The notes beneath the pieces were generated by a model. It saw only the letters and a program-made list of their open reading frames with translations, did no database searches and was not told where the DNA came from. Positions 44,201 to 52,760 of a stretch of 64,000 bases of DNA are shown one piece after another. The first letter of the stretch is position 1; each line of letters starts with the position of its first letter. Both the position numbers and the translations under genes were made by a program. Source of the stretch: Blastococcus sp. TBT05-19 (lineage in GTDB: Bacteria; Actinomycetota; Actinomycetes; Mycobacteriales; Geodermatophilaceae); the NCBI RefSeq assembly GCF_003319095.1, contig NZ_QOHI01000001.1, positions 372,001 to 436,000 on the forward strand. The letters run 5' to 3'.

Positions 44201-44701
44201 ATGACCAGCGCGTCGAGGTGGTTCGCCGGGGCGGTCGCCCTGTTCGCCGCGGCCTGGGGCTGGGCATTCGTCCGGCTCCCGGAGCGCGTGCCGACCCACT
44301 TCGGTGCCGGCGGCGAGGCCGATGCGTGGAGCAGCCGGTCCGCCGCGCTCTGGACCTTCGCCGCGCTCGGGCTGGGTACCGCGGCCCTGTTCGCGGGCCT
44401 GGTGCGGTTCCTCGAGCGGATCGGCGTCGAGCACCTCACCATCCCGAACCCCGAGCACTGGAAGCAGCCGGAGCACCTCGGCCGGCTGCGACGGCTGCTG
44501 GCCGAGGACATGTGGTGGCTCGGGGCGGCGACGCTCGTGCTGCTGGCCGTCGTCCAGGTGCTCGTCGTGCGCGCGGCCGGGATGGACGACCCCGACCTCG
44601 GCCCGGAGGGCCCGGTGCTGATCGGCCTCTACGCCGCCGTCGTCATCGCCCGGACCGTGTGGGTGGTCCGCCGCCGGTACGCGGTGCCGGGTCCAGCGTG
44701 A
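44201..44701 (+). CDS. DUF1648 domain membrane protein
   Basis: 166 residues with four helices. The DUF1648 motif is ERVPTHFGAGGEADAWSSRS between helices 1 and 2. Related to the SdpI immunity family N-terminal part; no sdp genes are near, so this link is only structural. ATG start without a Shine-Dalgarno. The last 59 bases overlap the convergent DUF1905 gene. Confidence 0.82.
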   Translation: MTSASRWFAGAVALFAAAWGWAFVRLPERVPTHFGAGGEADAWSSRSAALWTFAALGLGTAALFAGLVRFLERIGVEHLTIPNPEHWKQPEHLGRLRRLLAEDMWWLGAATLVLLAVVQVLVVRAAGMDDPDLGPEGPVLIGLYAAVVIARTVWVVRRRYAVPGPA

Positions 44702-44984
44702 CGACCAGCTGCACCTGCACCCGGTCCCCGGCCCGGAGCCCCTCGGCGGTCCGCACCGGCTTCTTGACCGGCAGCACGTAGGAGCGGGTCCTCGCCTCCG
44801 GGAACAGCGACGTCTGCCACGTCGTGCCCCCGATCGTGGCGGTCACCCGCACCGAGCCGAACCCGGCGCGGGCACCGGCGCCGACCTCGCGGACGTCGTC
44901 GGCCAGCTCCGGCGGCAAGGTGACGAAGTGCCACGCCATCGACCCGTCGTGCTCCCACAGGACGGCGGAGAACGTCTCGGTCAC
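44643..44984 (-). CDS. DUF1905 protein
   Basis: 113 residues, beta-rich. The family motifs GSMAWHFVTLPPELADDVREV, GFGSVRVTATIGGTTWQTSLF and SYVLPVKKPVRTAEGLRAGD are present. Unknown function; often found next to YdeI/OmpD-associated proteins. ATG start at 44984. Its 3' end overlaps DUF1648 on the other strand by 59 bases. Confidence 0.88.
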   Translation of the reverse strand: MTETFSAVLWEHDGSMAWHFVTLPPELADDVREVGAGARAGFGSVRVTATIGGTTWQTSLFPEARTRSYVLPVKKPVRTAEGLRAGDRVQVQLVVTLDPAPRTGGGPPTRSGR

Positions 44985-45033
44985 GCCGGCACCGTAGGCC
45001 GGCCTGCCGACAGGACCAGCCCGCCGGCGGCGC

Positions 45034-47289
45034 TCAACCGGTGGCGCCGTCCTCCTCGACCAGGGCCACCGAGGTGATCCGGTGCACCGCGAAGGTGCGG
45101 TTCTCCCCGCGGCGCTCGTCGTAGCCCTGCAGGAACCCGCCGACGAGCGACACCGGCTGCACCACCCGCTGGCTGCCGCTGCCCTGGGCGTCGACGTAGC
45201 CCAGCCACACCGGCACGCCCTCGCGGACGGCCTTCGACAGCAGCTCCAGCGTCGACGCCGTCGTCACCCCGGGGACCTGGCGCACCGCCTCCCCGCGGCG
45301 GGCGGCCAGCGCGGCGTCACCGGCGCGCACCTCCCGCACCACGGCGGCCCGCTCGTCGGTGGTCAGCGGACGGGCGGCGGGGGAGGGCTCGGTCCCGATC
45401 CGCCGGCCGGCGGCGCGCGGCCGGGCCGGCGGCCGGGTGAGGACGGCGCCGCCCGGGTTCTCCCCGGCCGGCGCGTAACCCGCCTCGCGCAGCACGGTCA
45501 GCACCTCGTCGGCACCCAGGCCGCTGACCAGCACCCCGGGCGCGAGCCGGCGCAGCTCGGCGGGAGTGGTCCGCCGGTCGCTGAGCACCTGGGAGAGCAG
45601 CCCGTGGTCGTCGGAGCGCACGTAGGACTCGATCGACCCCACCCGCAGCCGGCCGTGCTGCCGGGCGACGTCGTCGACCAGGTAGTCGAGGGCCTGCGGC
45701 ACCGGCGTGCGCGAGGCCTTGGCGAAGAAGTCGTGCAGGTCCGACGCCGACCAGCCGACGTCCAGCGCCCGGCGCACGCTCGCCTCCGAGACCCGGAACA
45801 CCGTCGCGCCGCCGGAGGACTCGACGTCGGCGACGACGGACAGGGTGTCGGACAGCTCGGCGACCAGCGGGCCGGGCGCGATCAGGGAGAGGTCGGGCTG
45901 GGCGAGCACGTGGTCGACCGGCGCGGGCAGCAGCCCCCGCACGCCGTCGGCGGCGCCGTCCTCCCCGGACGCCAGCAGGCCGCGCCCGCCGGTGGAGAGC
46001 GCGCCGGAGACCAGCACGCCGAGCCGGGCCGCCTCGGCCAGCATGTCCGGGACCGGCGCCAGGCGGTCCGCCCGACGGGGGGTGCGCCAGCGCAGCAGCG
46101 CGGTGAGCTCGTCGGGCGCGAGGCCGCAGCCGGCGGGCAGCTCGGCGAGCACCGCCAGCGCCGAGCGGCGGATGGCCGGCGCGGTGTGCCGCACCAGGTC
46201 GGGGGACAGGGCGTTGGCCGACTTCCCGGCGACGTCCCGCACGCCGACCAGCGAGGGCAGCCGGACGCCGTCCAGCCAGCCGCTCACGAGCACGGCCCAG
46301 CGGTCGGCGAGGTCCTGCTCCCGCCAGACGTCGTAGGCGCGGGTGGGCAGCCACTCGTCGCGGTGCGGGCCACCGACGTCGAGCAGCCCGCCGACGAAGG
46401 CGAGCTCCATCAGCCAGGCGGCGTCGGGCTCGGTCACCTTGAGCGCCTTCGCCACCCGCTTCTGGTCGCGCACGCCCACGCCGCCGCTGCGCAGCAGCCC
46501 GGCGGGCTCCTCCTCGAGCAGCGTCAGCAGCTCCGCGACGCGGCCGACCGACTCCAGGGCGGCGCCCGCGGCCTGCCGGTCCACGACCTCCGGGTCCCGG
46601 CGGGCCGGCGCGGGCTCCGGGCGGGTCCGCGGCGGCCCGTAGGGCTGGTCGCCGCGCAGCAGGACGCCGATCTCGCGGGGGAGCTCGACGTTCAGCGCGT
46701 CGATCCGGGCGAGCAGGCCGCGCTGCAGCAGCCGCCGCGCGGGGGAGGCCGCGCCGTTGCCCGGGACGTCGGGCAGGTGGCCCACCGGGCGGTCGCCGGC
46801 CAACCGCTCCAGCACGCCGCGCTCCTCGGGCGCGAGCTCGCCCAGCGCCGCCGGGAGGTCGGCGGGCAGCTGCAGGCGCAGGTCGAGGGCGCGGCGGCCC
46901 AGGCCGGCGGGGTGGCGGACCGAGCGGCGCACCGGGTCCGGGGCGTGCAGGACGTCGTCACCCCACAGCAGCGCCCGGGTGGTCAGGATCTCGACCGCGG
47001 CGGTGAGCACCTCGTCGGGCACCTCGGGGAGTGCCGCGACCAGCTCGTCGGGCGCCACGCCGTCGGTGGGGGCGAGCAGCACGACGTCGAGCACCTGGAG
47101 GGTCGCGGCGTCGAGCTCGTCGAGCGCGCGGTCCACCGAGACCGGCACCGCCAGGCGGCTGGCCAGGGCGACGACGTCGGAGGGGGCGGGGCGGGCGACG
47201 TCGGGCCGGGCCGCCAGCAACGCGCTCAACTGCTCGTCGCTGCGGGTGCGCAACCAGGCGGCGAGCGTCGCAGGGGCTTCCGTGGACAT
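45034..47289 (-). CDS. Helicase-associated (WYL-like) protein, XPB neighbour
   Basis: 751 residues. An N-terminal alpha-helical region (ATLAAWLRTRSDEQLSALLAARP) opens a set of winged-helix-like repeats to about 600. The C-terminal end (LLSKAVREGVPVWLGYVDAQG, then VSLVGGFLQGYDERRGENRTFAVHRI) resembles a WYL-type domain. It corresponds to the protein found near XPB in mycobacteria (Rv0862c-type), annotated as helicase-associated. No nuclease or helicase motif is seen. ATG 47289 with TAGCGT seven bases before; an upstream ATG at 47313 lacks this support. Confidence 0.82.
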   Translation of the reverse strand: MSTEAPATLAAWLRTRSDEQLSALLAARPDVARPAPSDVVALASRLAVPVSVDRALDELDAATLQVLDVVLLAPTDGVAPDELVAALPEVPDEVLTAAVEILTTRALLWGDDVLHAPDPVRRSVRHPAGLGRRALDLRLQLPADLPAALGELAPEERGVLERLAGDRPVGHLPDVPGNGAASPARRLLQRGLLARIDALNVELPREIGVLLRGDQPYGPPRTRPEPAPARRDPEVVDRQAAGAALESVGRVAELLTLLEEEPAGLLRSGGVGVRDQKRVAKALKVTEPDAAWLMELAFVGGLLDVGGPHRDEWLPTRAYDVWREQDLADRWAVLVSGWLDGVRLPSLVGVRDVAGKSANALSPDLVRHTAPAIRRSALAVLAELPAGCGLAPDELTALLRWRTPRRADRLAPVPDMLAEAARLGVLVSGALSTGGRGLLASGEDGAADGVRGLLPAPVDHVLAQPDLSLIAPGPLVAELSDTLSVVADVESSGGATVFRVSEASVRRALDVGWSASDLHDFFAKASRTPVPQALDYLVDDVARQHGRLRVGSIESYVRSDDHGLLSQVLSDRRTTPAELRRLAPGVLVSGLGADEVLTVLREAGYAPAGENPGGAVLTRPPARPRAAGRRIGTEPSPAARPLTTDERAAVVREVRAGDAALAARRGEAVRQVPGVTTASTLELLSKAVREGVPVWLGYVDAQGSGSQRVVQPVSLVGGFLQGYDERRGENRTFAVHRITSVALVEEDGATG

Positions 47290-47296
47290 CCGCTCC

Positions 47297-47302
47297 ACGC
47301 TA
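47297..47302 (-). promoter_or_regulatory. -10 element of a putative leaderless promoter (helicase-associated gene)
   Basis: TAGCGT, then GGAGCGG (7 bases), then ATG 47289. GGAG could instead serve as ribosome binding site. Confidence 0.45.
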
Positions 47303-47330
47303 CGTCGCCGCACGCGGCGGTGCGGTGCGC

Positions 47331-47336
47331 CAGCAT
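47331..47336 (+). promoter_or_regulatory. -10 element of a putative leaderless promoter (gene at 47343)
   Basis: CAGCAT, then GGGCGG (6 bases), then ATG 47343, back-to-back with the minus-strand element. Confidence 0.4.
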
Positions 47337-47342
47337 GGGCGG

Positions 47343-47855
47343 ATGCACCCCGCGAGTGAGAACCCCGCGACCCGCACCGCCCTGGCCGCCCACCAGGTGG
47401 GGGCGCTGCGCTGGCTGGGCGGTGGCGTCATCGCCGTCGTCCTCGGGGTCCTGCTCGGGGTGGCCGCCGTGTCGGTGGCCGGTGACGGGGGCGGGCGGCT
47501 GCCCGGCGCGGGCGTCGGCGTCCTCGCGCTCGTGCTGGCCGGAGCCGCCGCCGTCGTCGTCGGGGCCGGAGCCCTGCTGCGCACCCGCCGGTGGCGGCAG
47601 CGGCTGGCCGGGACGTCCTGGCGGACCGGCACGCTGCGGGTGGCCGGGCCCGCGGTCCTCTCCTTCGAGCCCTCCGGCGGCGAGGACGAGGTGCACCTGC
47701 GGCTGCTGAGCACCGCGGTCTGGCGGACCCGGGCGGTGCAGGCGCTGGACGGGGCGACCGTGCAGGCGGCCCCGCTCGGCGGCGCGGAGTGGCTGCTGAC
47801 CCCCGAGGACGCGGCGACGGTCTACGGCGCGCGCACGGTCCCCCGGCGCGGCTGA
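47343..47855 (+). CDS. Membrane protein, function unknown
   Basis: 170 residues. Two helices (about 25-45 and 58-78), then RRWRQRLAGTSWRTGTLRVAG and a soluble beta-rich tail that ends WLLTPEDAATVYGARTV. The pattern VHLRLLSTAVWRTRAVQALD suggests a small PH-like or beta-barrel domain, which is only a guess. ATG start. Divergent from the helicase-associated gene. No family recognised. Confidence 0.65.
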   Translation: MHPASENPATRTALAAHQVGALRWLGGGVIAVVLGVLLGVAAVSVAGDGGGRLPGAGVGVLALVLAGAAAVVVGAGALLRTRRWRQRLAGTSWRTGTLRVAGPAVLSFEPSGGEDEVHLRLLSTAVWRTRAVQALDGATVQAAPLGGAEWLLTPEDAATVYGARTVPRRG

Positions 47856-47971
47856 TCGCGATCCCGTCTCCTCCGCACGGGGCGGTGGCGTGCGGGAGCC
47901 GGGACCGACGCGCGAAGATGGACGGCGACAGCGCACCGCTCGGTGCGCACGGCACAGCACACGGAGGCGTC

Positions 47972-48199
47972 ATGGCCAAGCGCAACGAGAAGCACGCGCA
48001 CCTGGTGGAGCCCACCTGGGGCGAGTCCGAGGACGGCGGCCCGCCGCTGACCGAGCTCTCCGCGTCGGTGGCCGGCCCCCTGTCGCCGTTCGGCCAGGAC
48101 CACGCCTTCCCGCTGCCGGCAGAGCACCTGCTCTACGCGCACCCCACCGACAAGCCCAACCGCGCCGGTGTGCAGCTGCCGGAGAACCGCAGGCGCTGA
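47972..48199 (+). CDS. Small acidic protein, function unknown
   Basis: 75 residues: KRNEKHAHLVEPTWGESEDGGPPL at the start and LYAHPTDKPNRAGVQLPENRRR at the end. ATG after ACGGAGG with good spacing. No membrane or signal segment. I do not recognise the family. Confidence 0.6.
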   Translation: MAKRNEKHAHLVEPTWGESEDGGPPLTELSASVAGPLSPFGQDHAFPLPAEHLLYAHPTDKPNRAGVQLPENRRR

Positions 48200-48255
48200 G
48201 GCGCCCCCTCCGGGGAGCGGTCGTCGGCGGCCCGTCCGCGGCCGCCGACGACGCC

Positions 48256-48585
48256 TCAGGCGTCGGCCTTCTTGGACGACCCCTCGGGCGCGAGCCGGAC
48301 GATGAGCTTGGAGAGCAGGCTCCCCACCACGACCCAGATCAGCGCGGCCAGACCGGCGTTGATCGCCTCGGCGATCTTCGGGTCCGACGGCGTGAAGAGG
48401 TCCCGGGTGAACCAGCCGAAGGAGTCCCGCCAGCTCGCGGCGAAGGACACGAGGCCGTTCTCCGGGTTGGCCTCGAACAGCACGAACAGCGCGTGGACCA
48501 CGATCACCCCGGCGATGACGGCGCACGCCACCCGGACGATGGTGGCGACGAGCGACAGGATGCGGGCTGTTCCGCTGGCGGCCAT
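48256..48585 (-). CDS. Small membrane protein, function unknown
   Basis: 109 residues with two helices (ILSLVATIVRVACAVIAGVIVVH and AGLAALIWVVVGSLLSKLIV) and a conserved-looking middle VSFAASWRDSFGWFTRDLF. ATG 48585 was chosen over an upstream start because the basic N-terminus then fits. Conserved in actinobacteria to my recollection, without known role. Confidence 0.65.
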   Translation of the reverse strand: MAASGTARILSLVATIVRVACAVIAGVIVVHALFVLFEANPENGLVSFAASWRDSFGWFTRDLFTPSDPKIAEAINAGLAALIWVVVGSLLSKLIVRLAPEGSSKKADA

Positions 48586-48633
48586 GCGGGAATGATGGCG
48601 TGACCGGCGCCACCGCGCGACCCGTCGGAGCAC

Positions 48634-49407
48634 TCAGCCCGCGTCGACCTCGACCACGAGCGCCCGGTGGTCCGACAGCGGCAACCGCACGGCCTCCGCG
48701 GGCCCCGCGGCCCGCAGCTTCCCGCGGACCAGCACGTGGTCCAGCTGCCGCGTGGGACGCGGCGCGGGGAAGGTGACCGCCGAGGCGATCGGCTCCAGCC
48801 CGCTGTGCCGGGCGGCCGCCTTGCGCTGCATGTTCAGGTCGCCCATGAGCACCAGCGGCTCCGGCGTCCCCTCCAGCGAGCGGACCAGCGTGCGCAGCTG
48901 ACGGCCGTTCCACCGCGGGACGAACGTCAGGTGGGTGTTGCAGACGGTGAACTGCCCGAACGGCCCGTCCAGCACGGCGGCGACGGCGACCCGCGGCTCG
49001 TCGTGGAGCAGGAAGGGCCGGCGGCTGTCCGGCGACCACAGCGGCACCCGCGCGTTCAGCGGGGCCAGGCGCACCACCCGCCAGGAGACGACGGGGTAGC
49101 GCGACAGCAGCGAGATCCCGTAGCTCGCCGACCCGGGCTGCTCCTCGCCGGTCGCGGCCATCCAGGTGCCGCCCGGGGTCCCGGAGATCGCCGCGACGAA
49201 CTGGGAGTGCTCCGCGCCCATCGCCTCGGCCGCGACCGCGGTCAGATCCGCACCCATGGACCGCGGCTGGTCCCGGTCGACCTCCTGCAGGCCCAGCACG
49301 TCGGCGTCCAGGCTCTTCACCGCCGCGGCCAGCCGGTCGACGTCGACCCGGCCGTCGTCCAGCGAACGCCCGTGCAGGATGTTGAAGGTCGCGATGCGCA
49401 CGACCAC
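48634..49407 (-). CDS. Endonuclease/exonuclease/phosphatase (EEP) family hydrolase
   Basis: 257 residues. The DNase I-like fold shows IATFNILHGR (Asn), DVLGLQEVDRDQ (Glu, metal), LMGDLNMQ (Asp and Asn) and LSDHRALVVEV (Asp-His catalytic pair). Without a signal sequence it should be cytoplasmic, acting on a phosphodiester in nucleic acid or a small molecule. GTG 49407; GTG 49401 is possible. Convergent neighbours on both sides are unrelated. Confidence 0.88.
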   Translation of the reverse strand: MVVRIATFNILHGRSLDDGRVDVDRLAAAVKSLDADVLGLQEVDRDQPRSMGADLTAVAAEAMGAEHSQFVAAISGTPGGTWMAATGEEQPGSASYGISLLSRYPVVSWRVVRLAPLNARVPLWSPDSRRPFLLHDEPRVAVAAVLDGPFGQFTVCNTHLTFVPRWNGRQLRTLVRSLEGTPEPLVLMGDLNMQRKAAARHSGLEPIASAVTFPAPRPTRQLDHVLVRGKLRAAGPAEAVRLPLSDHRALVVEVDAG

Positions 49408-49479
49408 CCTGTGCCCCGCCGACCACCGGATCTACCCCGCACCGCGCGTGCGGACGGTGCGACCGGGTAGCGAGCCCCC

Positions 49480-50046
49480 GTGCAGCCCTCTCCCCGTGAC
49501 CAGGTGCGTGACCTGCTCAAGCGCACCGCCGTGGCGCTCAAGCAGGGCGAGGTGCCCTTCGCGCTCTGCGGCGGGTACGCCGCCTGGGTCCGCGGCGCCC
49601 CCGAGCCCGAGCACGACGCCGACTTCCTCGTGCCCGCGGCCGAGGCCGAGCGCGCCGCCAAGGCCCTGGCCGACGCCGGCCTGCAGGTCGTCGACCCGGC
49701 GGAGGACTGGCTGCTCAAGGTGGTGCGCGACGACGTGTTCATCGACGTGCTGTGGCGCACCTGCGGCCGACCCACGGAGATCGACCTGGTCGAGCGGGCC
49801 GAGGTGCTGCCGGTCCTGTCGGTGCACATGCCGGTGCTCGACCCGACCGACATCCTCGTCACCAAGCTGATGGCCCTGGACGAGCACTACTGCAACTTCT
49901 CCCGGATGCTGCCGGTCGCCCGGGCGCTGCGGGAGCAGGTCGACTGGGTCCAGGTGGCGCGCGACGTGGCGACCAACGACTTCGCCGTCGTCTTCCTGCA
50001 GCTGCTGGGCCGGCTGGACATCGTGCCGGCCGCGGAGGTCAGCTGA
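49480..50046 (+). CDS. Nucleotidyltransferase-fold protein
   Basis: 188 residues. FALCGGYAAWVRGAPEPEHDADFLV gives the GG...D.D pattern of the polymerase-beta-like fold (Gly-Gly, then DAD), and FIDVLWRT a further Asp. Resembles AbiEii-type or aminoglycoside nucleotidyltransferases but no antitoxin gene is adjacent, so toxin-antitoxin membership is not supported. GTG start; no Shine-Dalgarno seen, with TAGCGA upstream as a weak -10. Confidence 0.78.
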   Translation: MQPSPRDQVRDLLKRTAVALKQGEVPFALCGGYAAWVRGAPEPEHDADFLVPAAEAERAAKALADAGLQVVDPAEDWLLKVVRDDVFIDVLWRTCGRPTEIDLVERAEVLPVLSVHMPVLDPTDILVTKLMALDEHYCNFSRMLPVARALREQVDWVQVARDVATNDFAVVFLQLLGRLDIVPAAEVS

Positions 50047-50156
50047 GGACGACGACGCCCGCGGTCAGCGCGGTCGGAGGCGTCCGGGGTGACGGGCGCG
50101 GGGTCGGGGTAGGGACGCGCCCGAAAAGGCAGGTCCGGGCGGGAGGCGCAGGCGGT

Positions 50157-50162
50157 TAACCT
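50157..50162 (+). promoter_or_regulatory. Putative -10 of the long cold-shock gene
   Basis: TAACCT, giving a leader of about 68 bases to GTG 50236. Same hexamer as at carD. Confidence 0.35.
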
Positions 50163-50235
50163 GTGCACCGTGCGGTTCCGAGCCGCCGTCGTCACCGGCC
50201 GCAGGCCGCGTCATCGAGGAACTGAGGGATCCACC

Positions 50236-50628
50236 GTGCCCACCGGCAGAGTGAAGTGGTTCAACGCGGAGAAGGGCTTCGGCTTCCTCTCCCGCGAGGA
50301 CGGGCCCGACGTCTTCGTGCACAAGGACGCGCTCCCGGCCGGCACGGACCTCAAGCCCGGCCAGCGGGTGGAGTTCGGCATCGTCGCCGGCCGCCGGGGC
50401 GACCAGGCGCTGCAGGTCCGGCTGCTCGACCCGCTGCCGTCGGTGTCGGCGTCGGTCGCGGCCGCCGGCCGGAAGAAGCCCGACGAGCTGGTCCCGATCA
50501 TCGAGGACCTGATCAAGCTGCTCGACGACGTCTCCGAGGGGCTGCGCCACGGCCGGCACCCCGAGCGCGGTCACGCCCGCAAGGTCGCCACCGTGCTGCG
50601 CGCCGTCGCGGGAGACCTCGAGGGGTAG
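50236..50628 (+). CDS. Cold-shock domain protein with C-terminal extension (CspB type)
   Basis: 130 residues. The N-terminal domain (1-65) has [15 protein letters not shown] (RNP1 GFGFL) and VFVHKDA (RNP2). The 60-residue extension ([24 protein letters not shown] and [18 protein letters not shown]) is helical and not present in simple Csp proteins. A gene of this layout lies near XPB in mycobacteria. GTG start with GAGGGA upstream. RNA chaperone role expected; the extension's role is unknown. Confidence 0.93.
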   Translation: MPTGRVKWFNAEKGFGFLSREDGPDVFVHKDALPAGTDLKPGQRVEFGIVAGRRGDQALQVRLLDPLPSVSASVAAAGRKKPDELVPIIEDLIKLLDDVSEGLRHGRHPERGHARKVATVLRAVAGDLEG

Positions 50629-50635
50629 GGCCGGC

Positions 50636-51085
50636 TCAGCCGCCGGCGCGGAGGAATCCGACCGGCCAGGCGCCGGTCCACTCGCCGCAGTCGCCGCCCT
50701 TGTCCTCGACGACCACGAGGTAGAAGGCCGGCGGGACGACGTCGGAGGAGTTGATCTCGGCGAACGTCTCCGTGCCCTCGGGCACGTCGACCTCGCCGAT
50801 CACCTCCTGCAGCTGGTCGTCGAACACCTGGACCTGCCAGCCGCGCTCCGCGACGGACTCGGGCACGGTGAGCGAGATGGTCGTGTCGGGGGAGACCTCG
50901 ACGATCGGCGGCGTGACCTCGTACCGCTGCGGGTCGCCGCCGAGGCAGAACTGGGTGGCGCGGGCGGCGACGTCCTGGCTCCCGGCCTGCGCGCGCACCT
51001 CGCCGGGCCCCTCGGGCTCCCCGGCGCAGCCGGCCAGGGAACCGGCGAGACCGAGGGCGAGCAGGACGGGCGCGGGTCTTCTCAC
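50636..51085 (-). CDS. DUF2771-type lipoprotein
   Basis: 149 residues. Signal with lipobox LAGSLAGC (Cys about residue 20), then a beta-rich mature part with CLGGDPQRYEVTPPIVEVSPD and a second Cys near GGDCGEW, which may pair with it. This fits the actinobacterial DUF2771 lipoprotein. GTG start overlaps the stop of the upstream MFS gene (GTGA), so the two are coupled. Role unknown; probably membrane-anchored on the outer face. Confidence 0.87.
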   Translation of the reverse strand: MRRPAPVLLALGLAGSLAGCAGEPEGPGEVRAQAGSQDVAARATQFCLGGDPQRYEVTPPIVEVSPDTTISLTVPESVAERGWQVQVFDDQLQEVIGEVDVPEGTETFAEINSSDVVPPAFYLVVVEDKGGDCGEWTGAWPVGFLRAGG

Positions 51086-52653
51086 GACCACGACGGTCCC
51101 ACCGGCGCGGTCGGTGGCTCCGCGGACCCCGTCGTCGGCGCGACCGAGCGGCCGCGGTACAGCGTCCAGAGCACCAGCCCGACGGCGACGGCGAGCAGCG
51201 CCGCGGCGACGGTGAAGCCCAGCCAGCCGGTCGGGGGGAGTGCGATGCCCAGCGCGCCGCCGACCACCCAGGCCAGCTGCAGCATCGTCTCCGAGCGCGC
51301 GAACGCCGAGGCCCGCAGCCGGTCGGGCACCTCGCGCTGGATGATCGCGTCCAGCGAGACCTTGCCGATGGCGTTGGCGACGGCGGAGATGCCGGCGACC
51401 AGCACGGCCATCCAGAAGCCGTAGAAGATCGCGGCGAGGACGGTGACGACGGTGGCCGCGGTGGCGGAGTAGAGCACCAGCGTGTCGGGTGCGGCGGAGT
51501 GCAGCCGCGAGCCGACCGCGGTGCCGGCGAAGCTGCCGATCCCCGCCGCGGCGGCCAGCGCGCCGAGCGCGAGCGTCGCCTCCCAGCCGTCGGCGAAGGT
51601 CGCCTGCACCAGGAACGCCGAGAAGATGGTGAGGAAGCCGCCCAGCCCGCGCAGGGCCGCGTTGGCCCGGAGCGCGAGGACGACGTGCGGGCTCACCTGC
51701 CGCCGCTTGCCGGGCACCCGGATCTCGGCGGTGCTGAGGACGTCGGCCGGCTCCTCGCCGGTGGGCACGTCCACGTGCCGCGGCAGCCGGAGGGCGAGCA
51801 CCCCGCCGGTGACGAACACCGCGGCGGTGGCCCACAGCTCCCAGTCGAAGCCGACGGTCGCGGCGATCCCGGCAGCGAGCGCCCCCGCGACGCCGGCGGT
51901 GGCCAGCCCGAAGACCGACAGCCGGGCGTTGGCCGAGGTGAGCGACATCGCGCCGGGCAGGACGCGGGGGACCACCGCCGCGCGCAGCACGTTGTGCGCC
52001 TTGGACAGCACCAGCACGCCGAGCGCCGCCGGGTAGAGCCACAGGTCGTCGAAGTGCGCGGCCATCACCAGCGCCAGCGCGGCGCGGCCGAGGTGGCAGG
52101 CGGCGATGGCCCACCGGCGACCGCGCTGCAGCCGGTCCAGCGCGGGGCCGATGACCGGGGCGACGACGGCGAAGGGGGCCATCGTCACCAGCAGGTAGAG
52201 GGCGACGTTGCCGCGCTGGGCGTCGGTGGTCGCGGCGAAGAACAGCGTGCCGGCCAGCGAGACGGCGATCATCGCGTCGCCGGCCATGTGCAGGGCGTTG
52301 ACCCAGAGCAGCTGGGTGAGCCCGCTCTCCCCGGCGCCGTCGGCCCGGCTGGCGGCGCGGACCCGACGGGCGGCGGCCACGGTGAGCTGCCGGCTGCGGG
52401 CGGCGGCCACGCGGGTGACGGTGACCTTCGGGCCACCCGGCAGCGGAGGCGCGGCGACGGGATCCGGTGTCGGGATCGCCGTGGTGGGCCGGTCGTCGCC
52501 CGGCGGCTGGGCGGCCGCCGACGGCATCGGCCGGGTCTGCGGCCGCGGGACGCCGAGCGGCGTCGTGTCCGCCCGCTCGGGTCCAGAGGCCGACCGGCGT
52601 CCGCCCAGCCGTGACCGCCGGGGCGCACCGGGCGGACGGCGAGAGGCGGACAC
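51082..52653 (-). CDS. MFS-type transporter
   Basis: 523 residues with a Pro/Arg-rich cytosolic N-terminus of about 100 and twelve helices. It has ALDRLQRGRRWAIAACHLGRA in the loop 2-3 position and REVPDRLRASAFARSETMLQ in the C-terminal half. It pairs with DUF2771, an arrangement I recall from mycobacteria (Rv0876c-type). Substrate unknown. GTG 52653 has CACCAT six bases upstream, typical of the leaderless genes here; ATG 52527 is an alternative start. Confidence 0.8.
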   Translation of the reverse strand: MSASRRPPGAPRRSRLGGRRSASGPERADTTPLGVPRPQTRPMPSAAAQPPGDDRPTTAIPTPDPVAAPPLPGGPKVTVTRVAAARSRQLTVAAARRVRAASRADGAGESGLTQLLWVNALHMAGDAMIAVSLAGTLFFAATTDAQRGNVALYLLVTMAPFAVVAPVIGPALDRLQRGRRWAIAACHLGRAALALVMAAHFDDLWLYPAALGVLVLSKAHNVLRAAVVPRVLPGAMSLTSANARLSVFGLATAGVAGALAAGIAATVGFDWELWATAAVFVTGGVLALRLPRHVDVPTGEEPADVLSTAEIRVPGKRRQVSPHVVLALRANAALRGLGGFLTIFSAFLVQATFADGWEATLALGALAAAAGIGSFAGTAVGSRLHSAAPDTLVLYSATAATVVTVLAAIFYGFWMAVLVAGISAVANAIGKVSLDAIIQREVPDRLRASAFARSETMLQLAWVVGGALGIALPPTGWLGFTVAAALLAVAVGLVLWTLYRGRSVAPTTGSAEPPTAPVGPSWS

Positions 52654-52659
52654 GGGTCC

Positions 52660-52665
52660 ATGGTG
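52660..52665 (-). promoter_or_regulatory. -10 element of a putative leaderless promoter (MFS/DUF2771 unit)
   Basis: CACCAT on the minus strand, then GGACCC (6 bases), then GTG 52653. Confidence 0.45.
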
Positions 52666-52747
52666 CCGCACCTGCCTGGGTGGCAGGTCCGGGCGCCGTG
52701 TCCCACCGGGAAGGACGCCGATGTCCCGTCGCCACCCCCGCGTCCGC

Positions 52748-52753
52748 CACAAT
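52748..52753 (+). promoter_or_regulatory. -10 element of a putative leaderless promoter (DUF3027 gene)
   Basis: CACAAT, then GGGGGGC (7 bases), then GTG 52761. It supports the GTG over an ATG at 52752. Confidence 0.5.
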
Positions 52754-52760
52754 GGGGGGC

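Noticed and set aside
44201-44701. SdpI-type immunity protein
   Set aside because: Only the DUF1648 part is recognised, and no killing-factor genes are nearby.
49480-50046. Abi-type toxin-antitoxin pair
   Set aside because: The nucleotidyltransferase-like gene has no antitoxin gene beside it; neighbours are a nuclease-like gene and a cold-shock gene.
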